Assembly: GCF_032854445.1 (NCBI RefSeq)
Contig: NC_088305.1
Span: forward strand, 30,588,628-30,652,627
DNA length: 64,000 nt
Direction of reading: 5' to 3'
Source: Liolophura sinensis
Taxonomy: Eukaryota > Mollusca > Polyplacophora > Chitonida > Chitonidae
This document shows, one piece after another, positions 12,086 through 23,881 of the stretch. A program made the translations under genes and the position numbers. The stretch's first letter is position 1. Each line of letters begins with the position of its first letter. Below the pieces are notes generated by a model. The model was given only the letters and a program-made list of their open reading frames with translations, did not search any database and had not been told where the DNA came from.

Positions 12086-12489
12086 AAGAACGTGTGTGCT
12101 CTTCTTGATGCATAATTATGCTAAAATTCCAAGATACTAAGATTATACAAAAATGTACAGAAATAGGACTGGTACTTAACATAGCAAATATACGGATCAC
12201 AACTTCTATTTGTTCAGTGGGCGACGTTTCGGTATACTATATACTAATACCGTTATCAAGCACAATGATCAACAATGGGTAATTAAAGAGATTGCTATGT
12301 TGTTGATTTCAACATATGAACAATGGAAGAAAGTACGTGACGTCGTACACAAGCGATGAAACAAGAACAGCTGTGGTAGAAAAATATTTAAACTATAATG
12401 ACCCAAGCAAATCGTGTAAAGCGTTTCAAGCCAACGCGGGTGTAGACAAAAACTCTGCCAGTGAAACTCCATCATATATCATGTTAGTC

Positions 12490-12610
12490 TAATGTCATCT
12501 TTATGTTGAATTATTAGAATAATTGTGTTATATTTAACAGAACAATCTGCTGCAATGACAGAATACATTCCAGCATCACTCAAACAACAGACTTTCGGCT
12601 AAAATTACCA
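12490..12610 (-). repeat. R5 repeat, exon-like, copy 1
   Basis: Similar on the minus strand to 44160-44285. The shared parts are gtctgttgtttgagt, a 'cattgcag' acceptor-like end and tctgttaaatataacacaat. In this copy the frame after the AG closes with a stop within about 30 codons. Confidence 0.5.
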
Positions 12611-12619
12611 CACTCATGT

Positions 12620-14390
12620 TTTACTGTAATGGCTTCTCGCAACAGAGCATGACTACGAACAAAAGCGATGCAAAATACATGGTACAAGAACAGCCGTGGT
12701 AGAATGAGCCACATAAAAGGAGACACAGTGGAAATTGTGACCTGCCTATCACAACATCATTTGCTTTGTACGGCCAAAAGATATTTTTTCTTGGATCAGA
12801 GCTTTACTTTCGTCAGTAATGTGACTGCTACAGCTCTTGTGTCATCTGGCAACGTATTTAGACTCGGTTATGAATAAGCATAATTGTCATTCATAATTTG
12901 GTCAGGTTATGTATCTGTTGAGTGTATGAAACACCAAAAAGGAATAGTCAACAGAAAACAGAACAAGCATGGCTTTAGGTCAGCAAGACGCTTATTTCTT
13001 GAGGGATCTCCAGAAGTCGAATTTCTACAAATGGTTTATATAACACTGTCCAATTAATTATATCTAAGGGTGAGGAAAAGTTCTGATCTCAACCACGACC
13101 TCTACAAAACAGTTCTCTCGGACGCGGTCAGTTGCTCCGACCATAATGACCACCATGATCATAACGTTTTCTAGGTGAAGTGATAAAGCCTTGAGTCATT
13201 GTAGAGATGGAGAGTCACCTTGCCTCGATAAATTGATGAGTTGAGATGAACCCCGATTAAATATATCGACTTGACTGGCAATGAATATGATACATAACTG
13301 GCTGATTTTTTAGAGTGTAAGGATCTTTTGATGTTAAATACAGGTAAATTTATATTCGACCATATTCTGGTATATACAAGAAATATAACGACAAAGAAAA
13401 GCTCAAAAGAATCAGTGTTAAGCTGCATTACAACTCTCTCTGTCTACTTCTCACACAAATGTATAAAGTATTATGTACGAAAATCCTCATGACACCTCTG
13501 TTTTTTGGTAATTTCGCAGTTGATACCACACACAGGTAATGACATTTAACTCACGTAAACAACCAACTTTATATCATTGATTATATCTTTATATCATTCA
13601 TCGCAGGGAAAAGTCGTTGAAGTCAACCAATCTGCTCACGTATTGCGATATGCAAAGTGATGGCTTTTGAGCCAGGTACCTATTTCAAGAAAGGAAATCA
13701 CAAACAAGGGTCACAAACATATGAGCGTCGCAACTAGGAACCAGAATAACCATTGTCTTTTATTGTGGTCGACATCATCACCACCTTTAGACATCCTTCA
13801 GATAAAACATGAAGAGGGGAATTATTAGATTAACCGTCGGATACAGTCAGGGTAATAATCAATTAGCAGCCTGTTACAGGGCCTATTGCTACCTAAAGAA
13901 CTTTCCCAGTATCTAGGCCTCGATCAGAATCCAGGTTAAGTGAGCTACAGAGTGCGCATTCAGTCATTACTGTGTAAACTCCAGGGGACCATCCTGACAT
14001 GTTCACAAAAGGACCATCGCCAATAAACTTATCGCCTATTTGGTCTCGGGTGACCATCTGCTGGACTCCATGAAGACATTTCCTGGCAGGAGGAGTCATC
14101 GTGAGTAACACTAGTCGTGGTGAAACGATCGATCAGTGTGTCATCTTCAGCCGTCACACTGTTAAGACCGGTCAGATAAGCAGCTTCTTAGGCACTGTGA
14201 TGAACCACACTTCTTCATCTGCAGCTGATGTTCTCTAGATTGACCACTGTGGTCGAAGATCTTGACCCAGGTTTGACCCCTGGGCTAGACTAGCTTCAGG
14301 ACTAAACCGTACCGAGGTTAATATGCAGACCAGAATTTACGCACTGAATCTCCTTCCAAAACCTCCCACATTTGAGATGTGTAAATACTG
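12620..14390. other. Intron of the Ly6-like gene; no other feature recognised
   Basis: Mixed-composition sequence with short open frames and no convincing exon. Confidence 0.4.
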
Positions 14391-14397
14391 ACAGAGT

Positions 14398-14470
14398 CTT
14401 CCCCGGGTACGAATAAACACAGTCTTCACCGGGTACGAATAAACACCGTCTTCCCAGGGTACGGGTAAAT
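14398..14470. repeat. ~30-bp tandem repeat, 2.5 units
   Basis: Repeats of gtacgaataaacac followed by a variable gtcttc..gg segment. Confidence 0.75.
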
Positions 14471-14494
14471 GGATCTATGATTCAAAGCAGATAA

Positions 14495-14835
14495 TCTTAT
14501 ACCAACAGTGAACGAAACTGGAAGTTCCAGGTCAAAAATCACAAGGCCCATTCCCAAAATAACTAATAATACAAAGAACAAAAGAACTAAGAATGTATAT
14601 AGAGCACGACATTAGGACAGAATCATGCATTCCTCTCGGAATGCTCTAGGCGACTGAGTAAAGTCAGTACTCCAATCGTGTACCATGATAGTATGGTAAG
14701 TAGTCTATGATAAAGCATGTATCTGAGTTGCGCTTTGAATGCAACTATTCGTAAATCTCATGTGGTGAGCTAATTCAACACGGTGAGTATAATGTTCCTA
14801 GCCCCAGGTTAAGCGGGATTAGGCACAGCCATAAA
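14495..14835 (-). repeat. R1 dispersed repeat, reverse orientation
   Basis: Reverse-complement R1 blocks: cacaaggcccattcccaaaa, agaactaagaatgtata, 'gcatgtatctgagttgc', cacggtgagtataatgttcc and ccccaggttaagcgggatta. These match the reverse copy at 45.8-46.15 kb in order. Confidence 0.65.
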
Positions 14836-15059
14836 GCAGAGTGGATTCTGGATGCTCTGGCCACATCTGCTTGCAAGAGAATTATACTCACTGTAAAATA
14901 TAAGAAACTTAGAATGAAGGCGTTTGATGGAATAGCATAGGCACATTAGTTTTTGCAGCGATAACTGGTGACATTGCTTGAAATCGTCACACAACACGCA
15001 GGATCTAACAAATGCTAGAAGGTGAGACCCATCCATCAAAACAAGCATCAAAGTATCGG

Positions 15060-15590
15060 GACATGAAACAAACAGAGCATTTCAATATTTCAATGTAACT
15101 AAATCGTTTCTAAATACCATTGTCAGAGGTGTGAAGGTGCGTGACAAAAGCCTTACGGGCTGAAGCTTGCAGATATTAAGGATGTTTCTGAAAAATGGAG
15201 AATTCTGTCAAGAGGTAAATAATATGAACATGGTGTAATTATGTCAGTCAAGCAATTATCAAACTGATTATGGCTGTATCGTAAGCTGTTTCTCAAAGCC
15301 ATGACGGTGAAGACCGGAAATGATTTGAAACTACTCACTAAATGTTTCTATACTGCTCATTAAAACAAATGTGTAAGAGTGTCCAATTTGTGCAGCATAT
15401 CCACAATGGCATGTACAACACGATATCACAAGTGCAAATTTGTGCACAGGCGTTTTTCAAGTGTAAGGCTCGGTAAAGTTATCAGTTTTGACGATAGATG
15501 AAATCTTTGTCCCCTGCTGCTTTCCATCGACTCTAACAGAGATTTGTATCCACTGTTGTTTAGTACATAGTTATTATTTGTTCTTCAGCC
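15060..15590. other. Intron sequence, nothing recognised
   Basis: No feature seen between the reverse R1 copy and the 16-bp array. Confidence 0.4.
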
Positions 15591-15596
15591 CATAGC

Positions 15597-17260
15597 TCTG
15601 TAGTTGGAAAGATTTGAAGTTGGACAGGTTTGTAGTTGGAAAGGTTTGTAGCTGAAAATATTTGTAGCTGGAAATGTTTGTAATTGGAAATGTTTGCAGT
15701 TAGAAAGATTTGAAGTTGGAAAGGTTTGTATTTGGTAATGTTTGTAGTTGGAAATGTTTGAAGTTGGAAATACTTGAAGTTGGAAATGTTTGTAGTTGGA
15801 AATGTTTGTAATTGGAAAGATTTGAAGTTGGAAAGGTTTGTAGTTGGAAAGATTTGTAGTTGGAAAGATTTGTGGTTGGAAATGTTTGTAATTGGAAATG
15901 TTTGAAGTTGGAAAGGTTTGTAGTTGGAAATGTTTGTAATTGGAAATGTTTGTAATTGGAAAGATTTGAAGTTGGAAATGTTTGTAGTTGGAAATGTTTG
16001 TAATTGGAAAAATTTGAAGTTGGAAATGTTTGTGGTTGGAAAGATTTGAAGTTGGAAATGTTTGTAACTGGAAATGTTTGTAGTTGGAAAGATCTGAAGT
16101 TGGACAGGTTTGTAGTTGGAAATGTTTGTAGTTGGAAATGTTTTTAGTTGGAAAGATTTGAAGCTGGAAATGTTTGTAGTTGGAAATGTTTGTAGTTGGA
16201 AATGTTTGAAGTTGGAAAGATTTGAAGTTGGAAATGTTTGTAATTGGAAAAATTTGAAGTTGGAAATGTTTGTAGTTGGAAAGATTTGAAGTTGGAAAGG
16301 TTTGAAGTTGGAAAGATTTGAGGTTGGTAAGGTTTGCAGTTGGAAATGTTTGCAATTGGAAATGTTTGAAGTTGGAAAGGTTTGTAGTTGGAAATGTTTG
16401 TAATTGGAAATGTTTGTAATTGGAAAGATTTGAAGTTGGAAATGTTTGCAGTTGGAAATGTTTGAAGTTGGAAAGGTTTGTAGTTGGAAATGTTTGTAAT
16501 TGGAAATGTTTGTAATTGGAAAAATTTGAAGTTGGAAATGTTTGTAGTTGGAAAAATTTGAAGTTGGAAATGTTTGTAGTTGGAAAGATTTGTAGTTGGA
16601 AAGGTTTGTAGTTAGAAATGTTTGTAATTGGAAATGTTTGAAGTTGGAAAGATTTGAAGTTGGAAAGGTTTGTAGTTGGAAATGTTTGTAGTTGGAAAGG
16701 TTTGTAGTTGGAAATGTTTGTAATTGGAAATGTTTAAAGTTGGAAAGATTTGAAGTTAGAAAGATTTGAAGTTGGAAATGTTTGTAATTGGAAATGTTTG
16801 TAATTGGAAAGGTTTGTAGTTGGAAAGATTTGTAGTTGGAAATGTTTGCAATTGGAAATGTTTGAAGTTGGAACGATTTGAAGTTGGAAATGTTTGTAGT
16901 TGGAAAGATTTGAAGTTGGGAAGGTTTGTAGTTGGAAAGGTTTGTAGTTGGAAATGTTTGTAGTTGGAAATGTTTGTAACTGGAAATATTTGAAGTTGGG
17001 AAGGTTTGTAATTGGAAATGTTTATAGTTGGAAATGTTTGTAATTGGAAAGATTTGAAGTTGGAAAGGTCTCTAGCTGGAAATGTTTGTAGTTGGAAATG
17101 TTTTTAGTTGGAAAGATTTGAAGCTGGAATTGTTTGTACTTGGAAATGTTTATAGTTGGAAATGTTTGTATTTGGAAAGATTTGTAGGTGGAAAGATTTG
17201 AAGTTGGAAATGTTTGAAGTTGGAAACATTTGAAGTTGGAAAGGTTTGTAGTTGGAAACC
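15597..17260. repeat. 16-bp minisatellite, ~104 units
   Basis: The unit is tagttggaaatgtttg, with A/G changes at a few positions (tgaagtt, tgtaatt, gaaagat, gaaaggt) mixed in patches. That suggests higher-order repeats of about 48 bp. The minus strand remains open for 256 and 89 codons in places. It sits in the large intron of the Ly6-like gene. Confidence 0.95.
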
Positions 17261-17929
17261 ACAGGCGCATTCGTTTTGACGAATGTGTCATCTGTTGCGA
17301 GTTTAGCGTCTTATGTTTTCAAAACCGTCTTCATAATTGGAGTAGACCTTTACTGAAATCTTAACCGCTGATATTCTAGGGGAATCATTTTCAATCTTGA
17401 ATGAGAAGTTAAATCAGAACAAACAAAAAAACAAACGAAAAAACGGTCTCGAGTAAAATTCCCGAATTATAAATCATTGTGGAGTATCACAAAATTCCAG
17501 TTCTGCCTCTATCTTCATCACATGGTCACCAAAGCGCACTAAGGATACCCGCGGGAGATACTGTATACGAGAGCAGCGATCCAGTTTGTGAGCGCACTGT
17601 TTATTGATGGTGAGGCCTCTTCCGGAAGAGACCCAGCATTATGGTGACTCTGAGGGAGAGGGTGCTGAGATCAGTGTTTAACTGCACCGCCTGTCTGCTT
17701 TTGAGCTATTCTTATTTGTCAATGTCTTCGAACAAATGGCTTGAAAGTAATTACTCAGCCTAATGGCTGATGGAGGGGGTTTTTTGCGTGAACTTATCCA
17801 TCGCTGCATTGGGTAACGATTCACTTGTAAATAGAGGCACGGGTGAATTTCTCCCTGATCTAACCAGAAAATATATCCATGTTATAATTGCTTATAAAAC
17901 CCGTGTATCCGATAATACAAGACTATACA

Positions 17930-18115
17930 CCGGAGAGCTAAACCAGACCAGTGACGGTGATGTGATAATTGGCCTTTTGTCAGATTACCTAAATTATAGT
18001 TTTAGTAAGACTGTTCGTATAAATGATTAAAAAGTAGCAACTTATGGACCCTCTTACTCCCGTGGATAAAGCAAAATTCTAACATACCTCCAAAAACTTA
18101 AACACTAAGAGCAAA
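17930..18115 (+). repeat. R2 interspersed repeat, diverged copy
   Basis: Contains gagctaaaccagaccagtga, gtgataattggccttttgtc, agattacctaaattatag, 'aaaagtagcaactta' and gtggataaagcaaaattc. These correspond in order to the R2 copies at 5.9 and 33.0 kb. It carries one diverged 48-bp monomer and no array. Confidence 0.6.
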
Positions 18116-18179
18116 GGTGAGCGAAGTGTACTCAAATTGACAATCTATACACAGTTGCTGTCCTCGTCATGGACGCTGG

Positions 18180-18290
18180 GACGGTTTCATTTTGCTTATA
18201 AAATAGGGGGCTAGGTTGTGCTGTCAAAACGTCTGTTTTCTTCAAAATTTGACAGCACACATTTTCCGAGGACAAAGGCAAAATGAATTT
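18180..18290. repeat. Imperfect palindrome
   Basis: The inner arms tgtgctgtcaaa / tttgacagcacac lie about 20 bases apart, with a second matching pair outside (ttcattttgc / gcaaaatgaa). It could be a small transposon relic. Confidence 0.5.
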
Positions 18291-18316
18291 ACATATAAAT
18301 GGTTATGCAGTTACGT

Positions 18317-18380
18317 GTAATTTATTTATTTATTTCATTGGTGTTTTACGCCGTACTCAGGAATATTTCAGTTAAGTTTA
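18317..18380 (-). mobile_element. SINE-A 3' fragment
   Basis: Contains tttatttatttatttcattg, gtgttttacgccgtactcag and gaatatttcag. Only the tail end of the element is present. Confidence 0.75.
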
Positions 18381-19073
18381 AAGGTGAATTATTTCCCATA
18401 AATGACATCATGATGCCAGTAGGCATTTATCCCATGTATGAGATATAAAGATGTGGCATCAAACAACAAGCCTCTAGATACTACATCTGGATGCGCGCAA
18501 CATGCGCAACGATGCATTTTTTAACGCTCTCCTACTTGTAGCCCCTCCACAAGCGGCGGACTGCTGCTATTACATGCACACGATGGGAGCTATTGTCTCC
18601 CAGACACAAAGTATGAACCGAGTTCAAGAAGTTGTAGGCCTGAGTCTGACGAAATGGGCTCCGCATGGTCATCAAATTCTTGGAAACGCTACTATCTTAG
18701 AAAGCACCTTTCATGTAGGCTACAACTGAATCTACACGTTTCTTTACGAAATAAATCGATCACTTCTGACATATTTATTAGTTTGACTTACAATCATCAT
18801 TCCTCTGTCGTCGCATAACTGTTATGTTGGAATTTAGAGCTCGAACTGACATGGAGAGATGCTGGCTTGAAATGTGCATTTATTGGTCACCAAGTGTCAC
18901 GTGCCTCTCTCTGATTGGATGATATATTTCCCACCCATTCCATTGGTATGGACTTCCAATAACCAAAACAAAACAACTTAGACCGCTACATATTAACAAA
19001 AAAAGGACAGAACGGTTGTTTCGGTGTTATTTTTCGCCGCACGGCTTCATTATTTTATAACTCAATGTTAGAA

Positions 19074-19236
19074 TAGAAATAAAACGTAGTTTGCCATGCT
19101 CAAATCACCAAGATAATGCACAGCAGGCGGAAGTTGTCCATTGTTTCAAAACGTGGGGCCGCAAACAGTGGACAACTACCACCTGCTGTGCATTACCTTC
19201 ATGATTTGAGCATGGCAAACTACATTTTATTTCTTA
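19074..19236. repeat. Long hairpin, ~73-bp stem
   Basis: The left arm (about 19074-19146) and right arm (about 19163-19236) are near-perfect reverse complements. Examples are gtagtttgccatgctcaaat against atttgagcatggcaaactac, and aatgcacagcagg against cctgctgtgcatt. The loop is about 16 bases (19147-19162). No coding content. It is a MITE-like or foldback structure in the Ly6-like gene intron. Confidence 0.9.
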
Positions 19237-20019
19237 ATAAGGTAAAGAATGTGTAAAATAATTAATAATTTGACGTGTACGGTAGACCCAGCCCAATGGC
19301 AGTCCTTTCCTGCCCAACACATTTCAAGCCTAAGATGTACAGTCTTATTTTCGTCCCTGCCTTCGGAATGAAGTGGTGAATACTAGTAACGCATTACATA
19401 TGTATTCAAGTTATAAGAAAGAGAACAATGGAAATTTGGCTTTGCCGTGACTTAATGACAAAAACTTTAGCTCTTTTATTATAGCAGATCCAGAATTTAT
19501 CGTCAGCTGACTACCAACAGAGTCCATAGTTATAATGGACTTTTTACTTTAATCTATATCTGAAATTAAATTTTAAAGCTCAATCGACAGTCGTTCATTG
19601 TGGCAGATTTTTCCTGATACAACACTTGCCAGGTAATCATGGTTCGAACGGGGATCCAATAAAATAAGCCCTTTAAATCAGTTTCCGGATGTTTGAAAAA
19701 CAGCCTTTTGTATTCGGCTCTGGAAAATTTAACTTCGTTATAACCCTCTTTAAAGCCAGTTCTAATATTCCCAATCTTCATGTTGTGTACGTGCCGAAAA
19801 TTAACAGATTACAGAAAGAAATCGCCTTTCGCCGGTTTGGAGAGGCATGGGAATTGTGTGTTTTATTTTGACTCATCCGTGGCGCGGAGCAGGTAAATGA
19901 TCGGGACATCCCCAAGCCGCCGTCTACGCTCATATAATCAATCCCTTAGAACTAATCGTGGAATTATTTCATTGGAGGAGGGAGAACTTTCCCTAACGCC
20001 CGAGGTCTATAGGGATTAT

Positions 20020-20200
20020 ACACACCAGTCAAGTCCAGCTCGCGCTGGTTTCCTCTCAGGCCGTACGTGGGAAGGTCTTCAGCAACTTGTAGGTGGCCGT
20101 CGGTTTCCCGTGGTTCATTTCCCTCCCACCATAATGCTGGCCACCATCGTACAAGTGAAATATTCTTGAGTACGGCATAAAACACCAAAGATATAAGTAA
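20020..20200 (+). mobile_element. SINE-A copy, 5'-degraded
   Basis: The body and 3' end are clear: ccgtacgtgggaaggtcttc, ccaccataatgctggccacc and gtgaaatattcttgagtacg, with tail 'ataagtaaataag'. The tRNA-like head is barely recognisable. Confidence 0.8.
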
Positions 20201-20305
20201 ATAAGTAGAAGAAAGGCAACCACAAGCGAATGCTGCGACGAAAGAAACTTGCCATTGGTAAACATTATCATTCTGGAGAGCTCCAGTGATCACAACCAGA
20301 CTTAC

Positions 20306-20404
20306 CTGTAATCAGTATTTAGCAGTGGATAGAAATAACCCACTGCTGAATGCAGAAACGCATCCACATAACCTTTAAAGACAAGCGTCTGGATTCTCCA
20401 TCTC
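20306..20404 (-). CDS. Possible internal exon, product unknown
   Basis: A very good donor (TTACAG|GTAAGT at 20305-20300) closes a segment with an acceptor-like catgattctag at its other end. One frame reads through 99 bp, including GYVDAFLHSAVGYFYPLLN. A second frame from an alternative acceptor near 20495 is also open and ends in a stop before the donor, so the reading frame is ambiguous. It lies inside the proposed large intron of the Ly6-like gene and may be an alternative exon, part of another gene, or a chance match. Confidence 0.28.
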
Positions 20405-20759
20405 CTAGAATCATGACAATTTGCCTTAATCTCTTTTGTACGAAATCAACATCGAATACAAAGTGTTCACCCAGCTGATTGTTAAAGAACTGCTGACAAC
20501 ATGTTTGGAAAAGTAAGAGCGGATGCAAACCAGATAGTACGCTATAAATAATTCAAAACCCCAATAAACCAGTCGCTAATTATACCTGGACTTGGTATAA
20601 AAAACATACACTGGCTACTTTTAACATAATTATGTCCCTATCATAAGATGAAGACAGTGCAGTCATTAAACAGCGTGGGCCAGTTGGGATTGAATTTAGC
20701 CAAGAACTTAGCTAGATATTACCGTGTTTCAATTAGCGATGTACATAAAGACACCACAA

Positions 20760-20925
20760 GATCACTTTTGAAAGATTGGCGAAAGTCATGATCAATTTAG
20801 TCAGGGGTAAGGAATGGTGTGTGGTGAAAATGAGTTATCGAATGAAAGACTGGCGAAAGGCATGATAAATTAGTCGGGGGTTAGGAAGGGTGTGTGGTAA
20901 AAATGAGTTATCGAATGACACCAAC
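20760..20925. repeat. ~75-bp tandem duplication
   Basis: The two units share ggcgaaag.catgat, 'tggtgtgtggtgaaaatgag' / tgtgtggtaaaaatgag and ttatcgaatga. Confidence 0.85.
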
Positions 20926-21039
20926 GGTCGGCATGGACGGGTAACAAGTGATCAAATGATTCCTTCCGGACACGCGCTGTGGTACTATTAAGTATATTGT
21001 CGGTTACATTAACTACGACAACAAGCTGTATAAATCACT

Positions 21040-21540
21040 CTGTGCAGTCGGTCGGTGTGTCGGTCGGTTGTTGTGTCAATCGGTTGTTGTGTCGGTCGGT
21101 GTGTCGTTGAGTCGGTCGTCGTGTCGGTCGTAGTGTCGGCCGCTGTGTCGATCGGTTGGTCGGTGCGTCGGTCGTTGTGTCGGTCCGTCGGTGTGTCAGT
21201 CTTTGTGTCGGTCCGTCGGTGTGTCGGTCGTAGCGTCGGCCGATGTGTCAGTCAGTCGGTGTGTCAGTCGGTCGGTGTGTCGGTCGATCGGTGCGTCGGT
21301 CGATGTGTAGGTTGGTCGTTGCATCGGTTGTTGTGTCCTTTGTGTGTCGGTCGTTGTGATGGTCTTTGTGTCGGTCATTCGTTGTGTCAGTTGGTCGTTA
21401 TGATAGTCGGTCGATGTGTCAGTCGATCGTTGTGTCGTTCGGTGTGTCTGTCGGTGTCGGTCGGTCGTTCTGTCGGTCGTTGTGTCGATCGGTGTGTCGG
21501 TGTGTCGGTCGGTGTGTCAGTCGGTCGGTCAAATTGTCGA
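21040..21540. repeat. GTCG/GTGT-based tandem repeat
   Basis: About 500 bp built from gtcggtcg, gtcggtgtgtcg and gtcgttgtgtcg without a strict period. An open frame of 166 codons (Ser/Val/Cys/Arg-rich) results from the repeat and is not treated as a gene. Confidence 0.92.
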
Positions 21541-21702
21541 CATCCTATCTTTTAACAAGGGACATTCACCTATGAGATCAGCTTAACGCGCGATGTTGCA
21601 ACTATTGCAAATTTGCGCGTGCTACATAGTTACAATGCATGGAAAGAATTTCCCAACCGCTCGTTATATTTGCCATGTCCAGAGAGGCGGTGCTTTCGTC
21701 AG

Positions 21703-21835
21703 CTGATTTACTTATTTGATCGGTGTTTTACACCGTACTCAAAAATATTTCATTTACAGAGTGGGTGGGCAGCAATATGGTGGGAGGAAACCGGGCAGAG
21801 CCCGGGGAAAATCCACGGCCATCCACAGATATTCT
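21703..21835 (-). mobile_element. SINE-A fragment
   Basis: Contains tttgatcggtgttttacacc, ggtgggaggaaaccgggcag and agcccggggaaaatccacgg. The head is missing. Confidence 0.8.
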
Positions 21836-22144
21836 TAATGTTCTTATTATGAGTATTAAATTCATTATTTACGATTATTTTTAAGTCGAAGGACAGAGTC
21901 GATATTCTGAACTGAAAGAATATATCTATAAAAGTGAAAATATATTTTAATGACGTCATGTTTTAGTTTTCGCGCTAACTGATAAAAGTCCCCATATGGT
22001 ATGAACCTGGAGATAAATCCGTACGATGTTTATGTCAGTTCAATGTTCATTTTTAGATATCAAAACGTGGTATGGAGTCCAGTTCACCTAATGTATCTTC
22101 ATAATTATTTCATTGGAATTTATATATAACTTATAAGACGGAGT

Positions 22145-22245
22145 AAACCGGGAAGAGGTTGGGGGAAACCCTTAAGTATCCGCAGGTTGGTGGTAGACCT
22201 TGTCGCATGCGACCGAAGAGGCATGAGCGTGGCATGAACTCTTCA
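22145..22245 (-). mobile_element. SINE-A internal fragment, diverged
   Basis: Contains taaaccgggaagaggttggg, atccgcaggttgg and gcatgagcgtggcatgaact in the order of the SINE-A body. Confidence 0.55.
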
Positions 22246-22445
22246 TGAAAGGACATAATGAAGTAAAATATCCATCTCCCATACGTGGCCCCAAGGGAGG
22301 AGTGAAGCAGATAATGTTAAAGGTGTCCGCCAGATATTAGTAGTATCAGGATGTAGACAGCGAAAGGAACAATTGCGATGAACTGCCTTGTTGTCATCGA
22401 TTAGTGGGGATAATCGAATAATATCGCCGTTTACCACAAACTTAC

Positions 22446-22506
22446 CCATTTGAGATGAGATCATCATTATAAAGAGCGCCATGAACTGTACGACTTCCAT
22501 CTCCAT
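22446..22506 (-). CDS. Ly6/uPAR three-finger protein, signal-peptide exon
   Basis: The exon starts at ATG (22506-22504) and encodes 20 codons plus one base before a strong donor G|GTAAGT (22445-22440). Residues 5-18 (VVQFMALFIMMISS) form a hydrophobic core suited to a signal peptide. The phase-1 end matches the phase-1 start of the exon at 11639-11751. Joining makes a new Asp codon and puts the predicted cleavage region just before the LRCWQC domain start. The linkage across a ~10.7-kb intron is inferred from phase, strand and the missing signal peptide downstream. RNA data could show a different first exon. The total with the two downstream exons is 435 bp of CDS. Confidence 0.5.
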
Positions 22507-23252
22507 GGCAACTGCTGTCCGGCTAATCCACTTTATCGTCGGTACTGTAATCCGATTGGATAATGCCGATAAGGACTACTCCCGATGAACGAGGAAACCC
22601 TCCAAAGCACCTAAACTAATCCGTCGCATGAATCCAATATCCAAACCTCCCCAGAAAAACGCGTAAGGCTTCAGACCATTTGTTCATCTGAAAACAGATA
22701 AATTGAAAAGTTAAAGAAGTACTAGATCACAAAAATGTATGTAAAAGAAGCCGCTTAAGATGAACTCGGTAGTGAATTGTTCACAGACAGTCTGGATGAC
22801 ATGGTTATTATTCATTCCCCAGTGTTCAGAGGTATTCACAGTCGCTGCAGAAACCAAGTTAAGCTTTAAGAATGCGTGATTTAACTTTTCCTTTTCAAAC
22901 ATGGTTCGTAACCAACCCAAAACTGACTAATCCACACAGCCAAGTCCTTTTTCAAAATACTACAGAGCGATCTATGACAGCCAGGGATGACGGTATCAAG
23001 TCGTCATACATGACATGTGTAAGTAGCGCATGCGCTCCTTGTTAAATGGGTTCCACATTCGTTCCTAAAATATCATTTTATCTGCGAAAATACAGCCGTC
23101 CGTCGGTAAAATTGTTCACATTCTATTTTTTAACATTGGCCGTTTCCATAGCCGGAGGCTTTCATCCAACTAGACATTAACTTTTTGCAATGTGTAAGAG
23201 GAATTGTGAATTTGCTCTTGTTCGAAGGGGAACTCGCAAAAGTCCTTCCCAC

Positions 23253-23381
23253 CTGTGTCAAGACGGCCCAAAGCTGTGAACTCATATGTTCTTTCCTTTA
23301 TTAGGTAAAGAGACCTTGTTGTGTGTATAAAAATGTTGTTTTTATCGCTTGAACACACCAGGTTTAGGTTCCATGAACTTG
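23253..23381 (-). CDS. Possible exon, product unknown
   Basis: An acceptor (gtttcacccacacag) is followed by 43 codons to a possible donor ACAG|GTGGGA. The frame can also run on to a stop at 23170. The peptide contains SSWNLNLVCSSDKNN and RSLYLIKERTYEFTALGRLD, which has a protein-like composition but no family I recognise. It lies just upstream of the proposed Ly6-like first exon on the same strand and need not belong to it. Confidence 0.3.
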
Positions 23382-23449
23382 CTGTGTGGGTGAAACTACA
23401 TGTGTTTTGATTCATTTAATCATTCAATCGATGTCTTACACAAACCTAT

Positions 23450-23550
23450 GTCACTCATTCGACGGTGGTCAGCATTATGCTGGAGGAAACCCTCGACCCT
23501 CCGCAGGGTGCTGCGGGCCTTCCCGCATCCGACCACAGAGGGCGTCAGCA
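23450..23550 (-). mobile_element. SINE-A internal fragment, diverged
   Basis: Contains cattcgacggtggtcagcat, tgctggaggaaaccctcgac and ccgcagggtgctgcggg, in SINE-A body order without head or clean tail. Confidence 0.6.
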
Positions 23551-23881
23551 TGTATAGTATACCCAAACGCCATATACTTATGCAATATCTAAAGTGCTAA
23601 ATTTAACACACCCCACATTTGACACTTCCTTTCACAACAAGCTTGGTATTAAACCGGTTACAGACGATTGGACATGTTAGACGCCACTTTTCAGCTTAAT
23701 TATCGGCGAGTTCGGAGCCGCCAAAGTTTTGGATAAGAACTCTTACTGGATTCTAGATAATAGGACTGACGGGTCGCGACCACTGTAGCTGGTTCAGTGG
23801 CTGGAGCGATACTGGGTAAATGTCACTGTACCCTTGTCTCAATTAGGGAAGACGGGATCAAAAGATTGATTGGGTACTCAA

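Noticed and set aside
15585-16355. 256-codon minus-strand open frame
   Set aside because: Arises from three 16-bp units making 48 bases; frame breaks where unit length changes.
17770-18030. 86-codon plus-strand frame
   Set aside because: Its second half overlaps an R2 repeat copy, and the frame is not preserved in other copies.
21055-21555. 166-codon Ser/Val/Cys-rich frame
   Set aside because: GTCG-type low-complexity repeat.
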